64,000 bases of DNA from Trissonchulus latispiculum (GCA_030248195.1 JASAND010008600.1:21655-85654), one strand, 5' to 3'; counted from the first letter of the stretch, positions 1 to 13,455 are shown. Numbers and translations are program-made. Notes: generated from the sequence alone by a model not told the origin.

Positions 1-1108
1 AATTTTGACCCTTTGTAAAAGATTATCGTTTGAAGTAAACCACAGCAATGTATATATTAGGGACTTTAGGATAGGACAGGAACTCGAGATTCTAAACTCC
101 GGAAAAATACGGAATTCCGTGTTTCATTTACAGAAAAAATAAAATTTTTAATTTTTCGTTCAATTTTCGTTATCAAAATTTTGTTACGACGATCGAAGGT
201 AGCAAGTGCCGCAGCACATTTTTGCTCTTTAACAAGTTTTTTAAAAAACGCACCCAATTTCCAGAATTCCGGGTTTTCAAAACATCCGGATTTTAAAATT
301 TTTTCCAATACCCATAGTCACCAGACGGGTATTATTCGAAAGCACTTAACAAGTTGAACAACCTTAGAATTAGACCAAACACTTGAAAATGTGCTCAATT
401 TCCGGAATTCGCTAAAATCGGATTTAACCGATATTGAGCATTTACGCCAATACCCCACAATGTAGGTATCAATTTAAAGCTCTTGGTGATTTGAGCAATT
501 TTTGTGATACAGCCAACTTGAAGAAATGCACCCACGCCCACGAAATTCACGAAGAACGCCCAGGTTAAAGATAATTCCTAGTTTTGTGAATTCCGGGAAT
601 TTGATGCATTTTTAGATATTGATTTGATTCTATTAAAAGATTTGTTCAGCTCAACAAGAGCTTTAGATACAAATATTGTGCGGCATTGGAGAAAATGTTC
701 AAAATCCGGAAAATCCGATTTTCGTGAATTCCAGGGATTGAGTGCATTTCAAGAGTTTGTTCTAAATACAAAAGTTGTTCCAGTCGTTAATAGCTTTCGA
801 TTAATACGTGTGTTGTGGGTATTGGACAACATTTCAAATCCCCGCAATTACGGAAAATGGGCGCATCTGCATGAATTGGAGAAAAGCATAAATGTGCGGC
901 TGGACCATCTCGACTCTATCATGGAAACAAAATTTTGATAGCGACAAAAGCTTGGCGTAAAGTTAGGACTTTTAGGTTTTCCGTGAATGAAATCCGAAAG
1001 TCCGGATTTTTCAGAATTTTCGAAACCTCGAGAGTCGAGTTCCTGACGACTGTAAAATATATACATTGTTGTGGTTTACTCCAAAGGATAATCTTCTATA
1101 AACGGTCA
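1..1108. repeat. Foldback element, family 1 (copy at window edge)
   Basis: The two ends of this stretch are inverted copies. Near position 24 the sequence runs GATTATCGTTTGAAGTAAAC, and near 1065-1100 its diverged complement appears, with ATGTATATATT and ACATTGTTG at matching places. Inside lie many GGAATTCCGG and AAAATCCGGAAAATCC blocks in both orientations, the same vocabulary as the foldback at 38128-39206. There is no coding potential. The left end may continue outside the window. Confidence 0.6.
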
Positions 1109-2285
1109 TATTTGTATACACATTTGTTCGCCATACTTCTCATGAGCGTAACAAAGTTGCATACATGCAGCAATTTGAACAAAAAAAGAAGATCCCCTTA
1201 ATTTGATGAATTTATGAGCGGGGCCGGATAATCCACACCACAATTCGACCATCCTTAGCCTCTTCAAAGTACTTGCCTTCAATTGGAGACCCTATGCACC
1301 TTCCTGTGGCATGATCCTACTGTTCTGTAAGTAACACGCCCGATGACGCCCGCCCTCACCATCAGTCTGGCAGAGTGGTCAGCAAATGATTGCACGTAAC
1401 CGATGTGAGTGTATATATGTTCTGCAAGGCATGAAACCTGTCGGTTAGCACGTATAATTAGTTTTTCAGATAGACGTATTACGATTGTATATACGTTTTC
1501 CAGTGACTGATTCTACAACCTTCTAAACTGTATTCGAAAAACGGTATACTTAATTTTTTAGGTAATGGTAAATCAGTTACTAACTTCTCTAACAGTTGAA
1601 TAAAATTTAGTGTAGACAACATAAAGCACCATTAAATTTGCTGAAACATTGCCCACTTAAGCACAAGCCACCACTAAATATGTGTGAAAACACCAGCAAC
1701 TACAAACAGCCACTATTCTGTTTTTATCTCTCTTTAAGGTGATCAGACGCGGCAGATGCACTGTCAAGTGGATGTAACAGTTGAATTCAATTTAGCGCAG
1801 ACACCGCAAGGGATCATTAAATTTGCTGAAATTTTGCACATATATTACCAATATATCTTTCTGTTACTGGACCAAAATCTGTGTGAGACCCGTTTACATA
1901 GCGCCTGCTATGATCCGAAATGTCGATTTTCGTGAATGCTAGTTTTCTGGGCCGCTGTCAATGTTTTGACGTCACAGTCATAATTAGAGCATGCAGCACC
2001 ATTTAATGTATGTTGTTTAAAAGCTCTTTAAAAGAGCTTTCGAACGGTGTATAGACCATCATCCTACGAGAAATGAGTTGAGAGTAATGGACCAAAATAT
2101 CAGCGCTCGTCCTGTCCCAAAACCGCAGTCAGGGCTCCTAACTTTAGGTCCCCATAGCTCGAAATTGGCTGAGCCAAATGCAATAATATTTTGCCTGGTT
2201 GGTACATTCCATAGGACCATCAAACTGGCCGAGTTTGAGCAAATTCTATTTTTTGACCCATCGCGGCCTAGTTTGACCCTACCAG
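1109..2285. other. No gene recognised
   Basis: AT-rich intergenic sequence. I see no long open frame, no convincing splice-linked exons and no repeat boundary that I can place. Confidence 0.4.
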
Positions 2286-2289
2286 AAAT

Positions 2290-2720
2290 CGACTGATGGA
2301 GACCTGACCCAGAAAAGGTAGAAGGGAAACCCCTATAGGCAAAGTTATGAGAGGCCAAGTAGAGCCTAGTATGGGCCTCCAGGAAACGGTTGCCGACATG
2401 GCCCTCCAAACGGCAAAGTAGAACCAGCATGGCAAGATCGATAAGTCGGACGGCAAAACGGACACCGGGAATGAGCTGGGCGCACCAAAAAACCCCTATA
2501 GGCAAAGTTATGAGAGGCCAAGTAGAGCCTAGTATGGGCCTCCAGAGGTAGCGGTTGCCAATATGACCCTCCACCTCCAGACGGCAAAGTGGAACCAGCC
2601 CAGCAAACAGGGTCAGTCGGGCAGCAAAATTGATAGCGGGAATCGATTCTCCGTCCGCAAAAACCTTTGTATGCAAGATTTGAGCCTTCCAGGTCGTAAA
2701 ATAAGCGAAAAAACCAAGTT
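2290..2720. repeat. Repeat family C with internal 163-bp tandem duplication
   Basis: A block beginning AAACCCCTATAGGC occurs at 2327 and again at 2490, so about 163 bp is tandemly doubled. The same family lies in the opposite orientation at 62340-62620, sharing the segments around GGGAATGAGCTGGG and GGGAATCGATTCTCCG. The longest minus-strand open frame here (2059-2766) spans the duplication and resembles no protein family I know, so I treat the stretch as a non-coding repeat. Confidence 0.6.
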
Positions 2721-3274
2721 CAAAGTTGGACCCAAAATTCACCAACTTTGGCAGGCCAGTACCCAAAAATTACGCTCAGGGCCGGAAAATCATATAGCAA
2801 TTGAACGATCCTGATATGTGTCCTATTCAGCCATATAGGCAGTATTGCCCCATATATAGCCCAGTCTGACTTATTACGGCGCCTTTGAAGCATACTTTTT
2901 GGCCATTTTAGCGTTTTGGCCGATTTTGGCCCCCCACCAAAAATTTTTTCCGGCTCTGGGAGGTATAAAAACTAGCCTATCGGCTTATTTTTGTTGCGTA
3001 CTCCAAGAATATATATGGTTTTCATAGGCAAAAATTTTTCTATCTGTTGTTAATAAAGCCACAAAACCCACTTACCAGACGTCAAAGCGGAGAACCGGAA
3101 AAAACATCTCTCTCGTAAGCGATTTTTGGCATAACTTTTTAACGGAAAGTGGTACGGGAATGAAACTTGAGGAACATACCAAACTCGACATGTACAATTT
3201 TTTGCGCACATCATCTGCGCAGGAATCTGCGCAGCCTTGTTTTACACGGTCATTCGACCATTTTCACTCATATT

Positions 3275-3300
3275 ATAGGGGTCGCTACCGCGACCCCTAT
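3275..3300. repeat. Perfect hairpin, 11-bp stem
   Basis: ATAGGGGTCGC, loop TACC, GCGACCCCTAT. Isolated; function unknown. Confidence 0.7.
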
Positions 3301-3641
3301 GATACAACAGCGCACTCTATAATTTTGAAACAGCATACATACATAGGTCGACGCCAAGGCTTCAATAATTTCAATTCAGCATTCTTACCTATACTTAGAT
3401 TTAAAAGTTTCGGCAGTCTTGTGCTATCTAATCTGAGTTATTAAGTATTATTTTTGTTTTATATATACGTAATATATATATATATATATTAATATTAATA
3501 ATAACAATATAAAATTTGCCTATTTTTGGCAAAAATTTGGGCCTCCAAAAATCCCGGGGGGGAAGCAAAAATCCCGGGAGGGGGCGATTTCGGGGGGGCA
3601 GGCATTTTCGGGGGGCCGCCCCCCCTGTAAAAAATACCCTG

Positions 3642-3642
<1 letters not shown>

Positions 3643-3691
<49 letters not shown>
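3643..3691. repeat. (TA)n microsatellite
   Basis: About 48 bp of uninterrupted TA dinucleotides. Shorter TA runs lie at 3470-3490 and 4070-4085. Confidence 0.95.
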
Positions 3692-3692
<1 letters not shown>

Positions 3693-3729
3693 AAAGCGGG
3701 AAGGATAATGTATTGAGCAGGAAAGCATT

Positions 3730-4030
3730 CCACGTATGCTAGAAAATTATCAGAAAACAATAACAAATAATTCAGAAAAAATTTAGAAAACAAAAGGAAA
3801 CAATTAGAAAACAATAAGCAAATGAACATTTTTGTGAGAAATACATCAGAAATAATTAAGAAAGCAACTAGAAAAAATTGAAAAAATCAGAAAGCAATCA
3901 GAAAGTGGCGCAGCGATTAGAAAAAATTATAGAAAAAATTAGAAAATATGTAGAAAACAATGAGAAAAATTCAGAAAAAATAGGAAAACAATCAGAAAAC
4001 AAACCGTCAATTTTTCTAATTGTTTTCTAG
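3730..4030. repeat. Degenerate A-rich short tandem repeat
   Basis: A loose array of the words AGAAAACAAT, AATTAGAAAA and AATCAGAAA spans about 300 bp and ends in the complementary TTTTTCTAATTGTTTTCT near 4013-4030. It is non-coding. Confidence 0.5.
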
Positions 4031-4129
4031 AAATGGGCTTCGTGTGCCCGGCCCCCCCCCTGGTGAAACTATATATATATATATAGACCGACCTATGTTA
4101 TGTACACCTAGATTGGACACGGACATGTT

Positions 4130-4878
4130 TCTGAGTCCAGAATAAGGTCAATATTGAGTCTAGAAGTCCATAAAACCGTTATAAACGTGTATTTCTCGCG
4201 ATAAAACACGTTAAGCCAAAAATTTGGGCCTTTTTAAACAATTTTGCCAAATTTACCCTAAAAATCATAGTTTCCCTGGAAATTTTGGTTGGGGGGGCAA
4301 ACTTCGAAAATTTGGTGGTAGATCCCCGAAAAGTGATGGGGAGTACCCCCCCGACCCCCCCCCAAAATTCGGACCTCAGAAAATTCAAAAAAATGGTCTA
4401 AAAACGCAAAATTTTCTGTATTTTAACGTTTTGTCAAAACAAGGCTTGTTTTTATCGTTTTAGGCGTTTTTACACCGTAACCGATTTTAAGCCAAAATTG
4501 GAGAAAAAATTTTCAAAAAATGACCATTTTTTAGCAAAATTTAGCTAACTTTTTGGCCCCAAAAAGTGCTGGGGGGAGGTTCGGGGGGGGGGGGGGGTAA
4601 CCAAAAGTGGGGGGACGGCTATATTCAAAAAAACACCGGGGGTAAAGTTGGTGGTAAAATTTGGGGGGGATACCCTCCAACCCCCCCCCTAGGGAAACTA
4701 TGCTAAAAATGCCCCATTTTTGGCCCAATTTTCGCGCCTCGGGCGCACTACCCCCCCCCCCCAGTTGGAGGGGAGGCGGGGGCCCCCAAAAATTTCTGGG
4801 GGGTTTGGAAAAATGGCTGGGGTGTTTACTTGTGTTGTGTTACTACCCCCCCCCCCCCAACCCCTCAATTACACCTAT
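4130..4878. repeat. ATAGGTGTA-family repeat, subfamily A
   Basis: This stretch is collinear with 58480-59140 and with the complete copy at 35578-36225. Shared blocks include the CATAAAACCGTTATAAA segment, the GCATAGTTTCCCTGG segment and long G and C runs. The right end reads TACACCTAT at 4870-4878, the family terminus. I could not place the left boundary precisely. Open frames across it are proline/glycine-rich artefacts of the G/C runs. Confidence 0.6.
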
Positions 4879-4887
4879 GGAAATAGG

Positions 4888-5445
4888 CATAGGTGTACCA
4901 CCTGTTTGAGTTGGGGGGGGGGAGTAGAAGGTCCAAATTTGGCTCGGGGGACCCCACCAAAATCCGAAATTTGGGGGAGGGGGACCCCCCTAAACTGTAC
5001 CCAAGTTTTTTTAGCTAAAAATGCTCCTTTTTCGATGTACAGTACATTAAACATACTCAAAAGCTTCTGTCAATAGTTTTCGGATGCGAAAATAGGGCTT
5101 GAAAATTGACAAATTTGTGCTAAAATATGCCTAAGTTGGCCCAGATTGTGGTTTATAATTGCGTATATTACCTTTTAATTGCTATAAATAACCATCTTTA
5201 GCTCTTTATATGTGATTTATAGGCATTTCTTCGAATTTTTTTCAAAAATTTTCAGAAATTGCAAAAACTTTTTTCAAAAATTTTGCATTTTTTACCTGGT
5301 TTGGACCCAATTTTAGGGGGGGAGGGGGGTTTGAGCTCGGCTTGGGGGGAGTAGTTTAGGTCGGGTAGGGGGGGAAGGGGGTCTGGCCTCTCCGTGGGGG
5401 GGGTCTCACAGGGGGCAAACTGTAGCCTGGTACACGTACACCTAT
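4888..5445. mobile_element. ATAGGTGTA-family element, subfamily B, with 9-bp TSD
   Basis: Starts CATAGGTGTACC and ends GGTACACGTACACCTAT. It is flanked on both sides by GGAAATAGG (4879-4887 and 5446-5454), a perfect 9-bp target-site duplication. The 558-bp body has no open reading frame of note. Inverted relatives lie at 56594-58325 and from 63460 to the window end. Terminal inverted repeats plus a 9-bp duplication indicate a non-autonomous cut-and-paste transposon. Mutator-like elements are the best-known group with 9-11 bp duplications, but that assignment is inference. Confidence 0.75.
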
Positions 5446-5726
5446 GGAAATAGGACATATTTGGAATCCGCAATTAAAGCCAGGAATTAGCTAACTATCT
5501 TGTTATATACCTTGGTTCCATTTTGTAACGTAACCTACTTATCCACATGACAAAATCATCCACAGCGTTTGGTAGAAACCTGGTAGAGATACAATGTGCA
5601 TGTGATTTTAAAGCTCCTTTCAACTTTTATACAAAATGGAGTTTAATGTATCATATAGAGCTTACGGCGGCGATTCGGTTTGGTGACATCAACTTTTAAA
5701 CATAATTGCTCGTTCATTACTTGGAA

Positions 5727-5965
5727 TTAAGGGGAGGGGGCGACTACAATGGGGTGCCCCAAATTTCTTATATCGGTTTTGTTTTTGTATGAATATACAC
5801 CATGTGCGTGGTCAAAAAAATACTTGTTCGTTGGTTCTTGACTGGGTCTCAGTAGCTCGCCAGACACCTGAGAACCGGTCCGACCCCCCCCACTTTTCGT
5901 GACATCCACTATAAATACTAAAAAATTCTCTTTGCTGTTTTGGTTCAATGAAAACGTCTACACTT
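5727..5965. repeat. Left inverted copy of a TTAA-ended repeat
   Basis: Begins TTAAGGGGAGGGGGCGACTA and matches 14325-14547 in reverse complement with moderate divergence. Shared landmarks are GACATCCACTATAAATACTA, the GGTCCGACCCCCC segment and GGTTCAATGAAAAC. It may be one terminus of a large element or an independent copy. Confidence 0.65.
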
Positions 5966-7286
5966 TGCCATAATCAGAGAAGAAGTATTGGGTAATACAT
6001 ACATAGTAATTGAGTAACATTGAGGCACAATTCAATTTATTAATGATTACTATAATTCTTGACAGTTACAGTTATTGGATAATTGGATAGTAATAATAAC
6101 ACTAATTATAATAACAATGACCAAATGTAACACTCCACTGATTACAGATTTAGATGTACAAAATGTAGGTTACAAGATTGCCAGAGTTGCCAGTTTTAGA
6201 GTAAACTTTGTTAACTAGTTTTAGTTGGGGGACAAGACTTTGGATTCTGACTCGTTACCGTTACCGTTATCTCTTCTTCTTCTTTCTCTATACTATTATT
6301 CTCGACTATTATACTCTACTGCTAAACGCTGTGCTTTCCCTATATGTTCGTGTTCGTGTTGTCTATCTCTTTATCAGTCCTCTAAAGAAGGACAAGAATA
6401 TTAATAATAATAAGTAAAGATAATAATAACAATAATAATGATAGTTAACAGATACACGCAAATTCCGGTCCTTGGGTGAGCCCAAGAATGCTATTCCAAT
6501 CTCCTGTAGCGGAGCACACAGCGCACAGTTCCCGGATGCTATTCGGAAAACCTGAGGGGTCTAACACAGGGGTCGGTCTGGTTGGGAGATGCCTGGTGCG
6601 GTTATATAAACTTCAACAATTAATTAATTTAAATTATTAAATTATCTTCTTTTAAGTCTTCCTATCTTCGTTCCAAAACGCAGAATAGTTAGGCCAGAAA
6701 GGTGGGGATAACAACCCCCTCGGTAAGAATGACGAAAATCAAGGTAAAACTCATCTCTTAAATTGAAAGAATAGGGATCAATTTATAATAATCAAAAAGA
6801 ATGTTAGGATTGCTTCTTTAGGCTTTAGGTCCCGTATTCAATTCCGGTGCTTTTCACAATCCGTCTCTGCCTTAACAATTCCACAAAAGTTCGATCCGAT
6901 TCTTTATGTACCTTCACTAACTGATTCTGATCCAATTCACTGTCTACTATAAATGTCCTTCTCTGGACTGACTACCAATTATATGACCAAAAATTAAGTA
7001 CCAAAAATCTTCGAATACAAATTATCTGGACTTGATTCCGGCAGGATCGATGTGACTTCCGCACCTGAATCAAATGGGTTAAAACCCATTAGTATAAGTT
7101 ATAGGTGCGGGATTCGAACCCAGCAACCATTACTCACTTTCTGGCTTTCTGAGATTAAAATTAAACTTTTAAGATTTGTATTGATTATAGTAACTGTATT
7201 TTCTGACAGATTTTGATACCGAATTGAAAGATTCGAACAATACATTAATGTTCCAGAGGTATTTTAGGCGAAAATGCTGTTTTTGG

Positions 7287-7318
7287 GCAATTTCCTGCAA
7301 TTCCATGCAGGAAATTGC
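7287..7318. repeat. Perfect hairpin, 13-bp stem
   Basis: Arms GCAATTTCCTGCA and TGCAGGAAATTGC around a 6-nt loop. It is the longest-stemmed member with a loop in the hairpin-rich region. Confidence 0.85.
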
Positions 7319-8805
7319 AATAACAATGTGATTTCACTCCGTATATGCTGTTTCTGCACTGTTCCAAGTTGGAACACCAGTGTGAACGTGAATTCATGCT
7401 TTTAGCAACAGTTAAACACTGATTAAGTATTTTGTGGTAATTTCCGTACTTGTATAGCACAAACACGTAAATTTATGGCAACATTAAGCTATTTGGGGCC
7501 CTTTTCTGGCCCCAGAGTTCAGGGCAGTAACAACTCCCTGTTATCGAAATATTACATGACTTGAAACCAAACACAGTAAAAGGTTAAAGGATGGTTTGGT
7601 TAGAAGATGGTTCATTTTTCCCTATCCATATTTCTTACGTAATTAATTGTTATTTAGCTGTTTCAGGCACATGATTAATTAGTACACGACTTTAAATTGA
7701 AACTGTCGATTTATAGATGCTCATTATTGCCATTTATGAATGAATGATATGAAACGAATTCGTGTTGAGAGTGGACATGATGAGGTTAATACTGCGACCT
7801 CACCGATCATCATGTAGCTTAAATTTACTAATTCTATCATCAGTAAGGGCACAGACACGAAACGGTTCCTAACCACAATTGCGGTCATTATTACAGACTA
7901 ACCATTAACAAGATTTGGCGGAACGGACTAGAAATGGCAATAACGACATTTATTTATTTCAAAATAAAAACGACAGCACTTCTAACTGAGAATTATAACT
8001 AATACTAGTCTTGCGTATTATTGCTGTACTCCTTTCATGTGGACAGTCTGAAAGTCGTAATTTTTTGTAAGAAGTACATTTGTTTAATGCTAACTGACTA
8101 TCCAGGAGGTTCCTTTCATGCGATTCGGCCGCACTCTTAACAGAGAGTGACTTACGCGGCCGAATTGGGGAAACCGCAGCGCAGACCAAAAGAAGGACCT
8201 AATACGGAGGTCCCCATGGCCCTAAATCCTATGCTCTATGACTCATTTGCATATTTCCTGTTCTAAACCAAAACCTAAATTGCGTACGTAATTCTGCATT
8301 CACGAACTTTCAGACATGTATACAAGGCTTGGTTGCCAGAAACTATGTTACCCTCTATTATCTTCCGGCTTGCTAGCTAAACCCTGATGCAATTTTGGTG
8401 CTTCACGTATACCATGCGTACAAACAGTCGTTTTACACTCAGACGATCACATTCCCAATTATTTCAGTCAATCGTATCGTACAAACAGTAACATTCACGT
8501 ACTTCTTAAACAAATTAATACGTACTCTTATTTCCTAGCTAAACAATCTTTTAACAGCAATTACACAAACATTTGGACTACTGATTAATAAACATTCACA
8601 CTGCACTTATACACCAAGACTAGAATACACTCATGTCAAATCCCGAATATATTCGTTCACACAAACCACAAACATACCTTTACCCTGCTTCATATCTGAG
8701 TTCTCGCTCACTCGGCGGTGCTCGCAACCTTTATCGAACAGAAGGAGTTTCCGCGAGTCACGACACACCTATGATCACACAAGCGCACATGACAGGGTCA
8801 TTCAT

Positions 8806-8955
<150 letters not shown>

Positions 8956-9719
8956 GTCATACTATTTCTTAGCTAATGGTTATTTAACTATTTCTAATTG
9001 CAAACATGATTACAACTACAAATACAACAAAACCTAATACTAGCTACAACTAATGTTATTAATTTCTTAGCTACTATTTTAAATATATCCTAACAATATT
9101 AACTATTAAATTTTAGGGATTTTTGTGAAAACTTTGGTGTGAGTTTTAACGTTTTAAAACTCGACTTTTAGCGAGGAAGTTTGAGAAGTTTGTAGCATTT
9201 TGGATTTTGCCAAGCAATCATTACTACAAAAACTACTACAACACATTATTAATGTTAATACATAAAGGAATGGGCAGGGAAGCCGGTCATTCCTTTTTAA
9301 AACTTCTTAATAATTAATTAAAATAAAACAACTCATAGCTTTTAGAATTCGAGTCAAACGTCCTAGATGTTTAATGACCTATTATTTTTGGAACCGACCT
9401 AAAGCTGAAATAAACGACATAATACAGAACAGTAAAAATTTCTGGATTGACTGCGCCTTGATTAACAATATGGCCGGCAACTCCTAGTTGCCGGCTGTGG
9501 GGAAACGATTTCCAGAACTAACTCAATATCTTTTGGGGTCATACTTTTGGAGACCCACTAACTCACTCCTATGAGGTAAGGTTCCCACTCATTTCTTCCC
9601 AAGAAACTACAAAATACATCACTATTTTCTGGCCTCTAAGGCCCTAGTAAAAACGTGAATTCTAGATTGTGGCTTGACCGAAGAATTAAATAAAACGTGA
9701 AATAAAATAAAGTTAGGCA

Positions 9720-9915
9720 AATCTCAAGACCCCCATCGCACAGGAGGAATTTACATAAGCTGCCTTCTGAAGAGAAATCATAAAAGTAAAAGATGAAATA
9801 ATAAATAAGGAACAAAACTCAAGACCTCCATCGAACAGGAGGGGTTTACATGAGCTGCCCCACAACAAGAAATCATAAAACAAAAGGTAGAAATAAACTA
9901 AAACTGGCCTTGGGC
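9720..9915. repeat. Diverged ~100-bp tandem duplication
   Basis: Two successive units share a CAAGACC(C/T)CCATCG segment, CAGGAGG, TTTACAT(A/G)AGCTGCC and AAATCATAAAA. A second array at 9935-10125 repeats GGCCCGAAGGCCCATA-like words about every 50 bp. Non-coding. Confidence 0.6.
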
Positions 9916-10484
9916 CCACTCATGCTAGAAAACTGAAAATTGGCCAGAAGGCCTCGCATCAGAAAAATGAAAAAGTTGGCGGTAGGCTCAAAATCGTACA
10001 TAAAAGAGCTTAGCCCGAAGGCCCATATAATACAGAAAAAATGGCCGAAAGGCCCAAAAAATACATGTATAAAAATTGGCCCGAAGGCCCATAGCAACAA
10101 TAAAAAATATGGCCAAAAAAGGTGGCCTTTGTTTCTTCCTAGATTTTTTCCTCGTTTCTTTTCATGGCCAAGCATAGAACACCTATTTTGCCCTCAGTTG
10201 AGTGTGTTCGCTGTTGATCTCAATGTTCTTTTCTAGCCCGAAGACTAGAAAAGTCCCTAATCTTTTTCCTAACCTGGGAGGGTGTGCTTATTTTCCGCGC
10301 CAAAACTCTGGCACACAGCGGAGACACACCAGATGGAGGGGGGTAAAAGCAACCTCCTGAGGTTGCTGCTCAAGCGAACACTGAAGATTCGGAAAAGTTT
10401 TGGGCCGAGCTGACAGCTCTCTTACAGCTCGGTGTCAGGTCATTAAATCGGGTCGAGGCGGACTTTTCCTTTGTTTTTAAGGCA

Positions 10485-10520
10485 AAGCTTCTAGAAAGTT
10501 CTAGAACTTTCTAGAAGCTT
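10485..10520. promoter_or_regulatory. 36-bp perfect palindrome matching a six-unit heat-shock element
   Basis: The stretch is its own reverse complement. Positions 10488-10517 read as six contiguous alternating pentamers nTTCn/nGAAn without a mismatch, which is the heat-shock factor binding consensus. No gene, TATA box or transcript is evident next to it, and it lies among other perfect hairpins. Regulatory function is therefore inference, and a structural hairpin is the alternative. Confidence 0.4.
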
Positions 10521-11160
10521 GCAACCCTTTGCATTTGGGGCGCAGCGACGGGTTGAGCCAGCTGGCCATCGGGTGTCGAAATTAATGACATTTAGAAGAT
10601 ATTACGCCCCAACTGACCCATTATTGATAAATTTTGGGTGCTGAAACTCGGCGAATCTTTGCGAAATTTTCTTTAACACATAAGGTAACCAAAGGGAAAA
10701 CTTCGTGAGTTTTCGTAACTTTGTCGAATTATTACGATAGATATACCATTTTCCGTGAGTTAAAATTTTCATCACCATAAAATCAACCAATAAATCACCA
10801 TTAAAATCACCATAAACTACGTACTTATCTACCTATATCTAGCTACTCATTTTAATTTTCATATTATTAATGAGGGAGATTAGCCCCCTCTAATCGGTAT
10901 GACTTGGACTGATACTACTATTTTCCTCCTCTTTCTTTGTTGACCTTGACCTCGGCCAAGAGTTCAAGCGAGGACAACTGCTTGGCCCTGGGAGAAAGAG
11001 GCCTAGCAGAATGGAAAGGAAAAGAAAACAACACCTGACTGAGGTGTAGTCTAGGAGGTAGACAACCTCCTAGACAATGAAAAAGGAAAGGTTTGACTTA
11101 AGTCAAACCAAAGAAAAGAACCTTTTCAGAGCACTCCTTTTTGGAGTGATGAGATTACGA

Positions 11161-13455
11161 AATAAAAAGTTATTTTTAGGAGTTGAAAAGTAGGGTTTGG
11201 ATTTTTGGAATCAGGATCAAATTCTCTTTCATATGAGCCCAAGTCATGTTACCGACCAAAATTACAAAATTTAACCAAATATTAACTAAATATCACTAAT
11301 TATCATTTATTAACCTTATCTAACTACGTACTTAGCTATTCAGTATTAGGCATCTCCGACCGGGAAAAAGGGGAATTGAGAGTCCTATCTCGGACTTCAT
11401 AAGAGTAACTACCCTTTCAACTGGGATTTGTAATTTAGTTTTAATAAGGGGATTAGTACAATTAAAGGCTGTTTAAACTTCCGTTAATTATTAAAACTGG
11501 TTTCTCAATTGATTTGTGTCCACTGCGTGTTCGATTTCCTTCGCTACTAACCTATTTAGTACCTAAATCGAAAATCTTAGTCCCTAATTGAATGAATAGT
11601 AATTTGTGCTTGGCAACTCTGGCAAATCAGGACAAGACATAACAAAAATGCATCCAATAATCTTGAGCATTAATTCCAATCCGATCAATCATTACCGAAC
11701 TAGGAACTTTCATCTCCTTTGTAATTGAAGAATTCATTTTTCGCACGATTCTTTATTTGCCATTTAGTTCTCAAACTCATTTTTAGCCTTTATAAAACTC
11801 CTTTCATTACACATTAAAGTAAAGACAAACTGAGGTTGTGTCTTGTTGCCAATTTTACAGTTTTCAAGTTTTGTGAACGCGTTGTGAATAAAATAGGATC
11901 TGGTTCAGGACTGTTGCATTCGGTATCTCCAGCAATTTGACATGAGGCATGTTTACTTCCTCCACTTAATGTTTAGGATTTTTCAAAAGGGAATTACAAA
12001 GAAAGGAAGCTGCCTGTAATGTCCTTGAACTCGAAATATGATTTTTTTATGATATGCGATGTATTCAAATGGAAGTGTATAAAAATTGGAAAAGTTGTGT
12101 TAAAAGCGTTGAACATTATGTGAAAAATATATATCCAAAAGCATGCTAGTACACAAAAGTGTAAGAATTCAAAAAGTCAAAAATTTAGCAACTGTTAATA
12201 AGGGTGGAAATGACGCTGACCACTGAATATTTCGTGGATCGCTGATCACTAATGTATCTGCAAGTATATATTTGCAAAAATACTTTTTTTTTGCTACGGA
12301 CTTATCCACCATCAAGGCACTACATGAGGCCTATACGGTGATGCTCTCCGCAGTCCTTTGAAAGTGGACAAGAAAGCGGAGAAGCGAAGACCACGGACAG
12401 AAAACGTGATCCCCAAGCCAAGTCGGTGTACGGTTATTGGCACATGGCCGCAGTCACACCCAAGGCAAACGACGTTGACGGTTAGCAACAAAGTTTGCCC
12501 CCCGCATACCTCGAGTGACTAAGATGGCTGAAACTTCGGTAAGGCTACTCGGAAAGCCTGGGGACAAAAAAAAACTGGCTGCAGAAGCAAGGAACGAAGG
12601 GTAAGAGCCGAGTCTCAAGATAGGAAAGAATGAAAGTCCACTTCTTTGATTTATTCTTAACTTAAATTACCAATAAACTTTTTTACCCCCCACGTCGTTT
12701 GGTGTGGTTTGGTTTAGCTTAGTTCGGTTGTATTGCAACGATATTATCAGCCATAGGTAACAAAACAGTGTCCTAAGCTTTCCGTTTGCGTTTGAAACAG
12801 CTTAGAAATACCAGTCAAATGCTGAAAGTTGCCTCATCTATCAATTATACAGACTACGCTGTACACAGGATCAAATTTTTTCCACGTATCTTTACTTTAC
12901 TGTCATGAACCCTTAAGCCAAGTTTAAAGTAATAATAAAATTTGATAGCGACTTAGCCAACTGGATCCGTAGGTGGAGTGGAGACCTACATCCTTTCCAT
13001 GCCCATCTGTCATGTCACTGCTGTTTACTGTGCTACCAATGGGTATATCCCAGTCAGGATCCCGGTGGCATGGTTTAGCTACAAAACGTACTTAGAATTA
13101 TCCCAGTCGATTATTGTTAATGTAAATTTGATAAGAAGCCATTTCTCGTTATCGACGCATAACAACAATAGAAATAAAGTTATGAAAAGAGTTGTTTCCT
13201 TAATTCCTTTAATCTACGCAATAGAGTGGATTATGGTTGTTTTAATGCATTGAATTGAACTGAGTAACCGACAATGCGGAAACAGATTAATACACGAAGA
13301 TTTGTGGTCGAAGAAAATAAATTTTAAATAAATATTCTCAAACTTATCATTAAATGGCCGCCATTCTTCTTCGCAAAAATACTTATAACTACACTAAACA
13401 TGCAACATCAATAGGGCAGGTTTGCTTTAGGTTCCATCAATGCCAATGGCACAGC
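11161..13455. other. No gene recognised
   Basis: AT-rich sequence without a credible coding region. Frames are short and match no family known to me. Confidence 0.4.

Noticed and set aside
2059..2766. 235-residue open frame on the minus strand
   Set aside because: It spans a tandemly duplicated repeat, has no recognisable domain, and the inverted copy at 62340 does not preserve the frame.
7085..7180. tRNA-like T-loop (GGTTCGAATCCC on the minus strand)
   Set aside because: Only the T-loop region fits. There is no D arm, no anticodon stem and no matching acceptor stem, so I do not call a tRNA or a SINE here.
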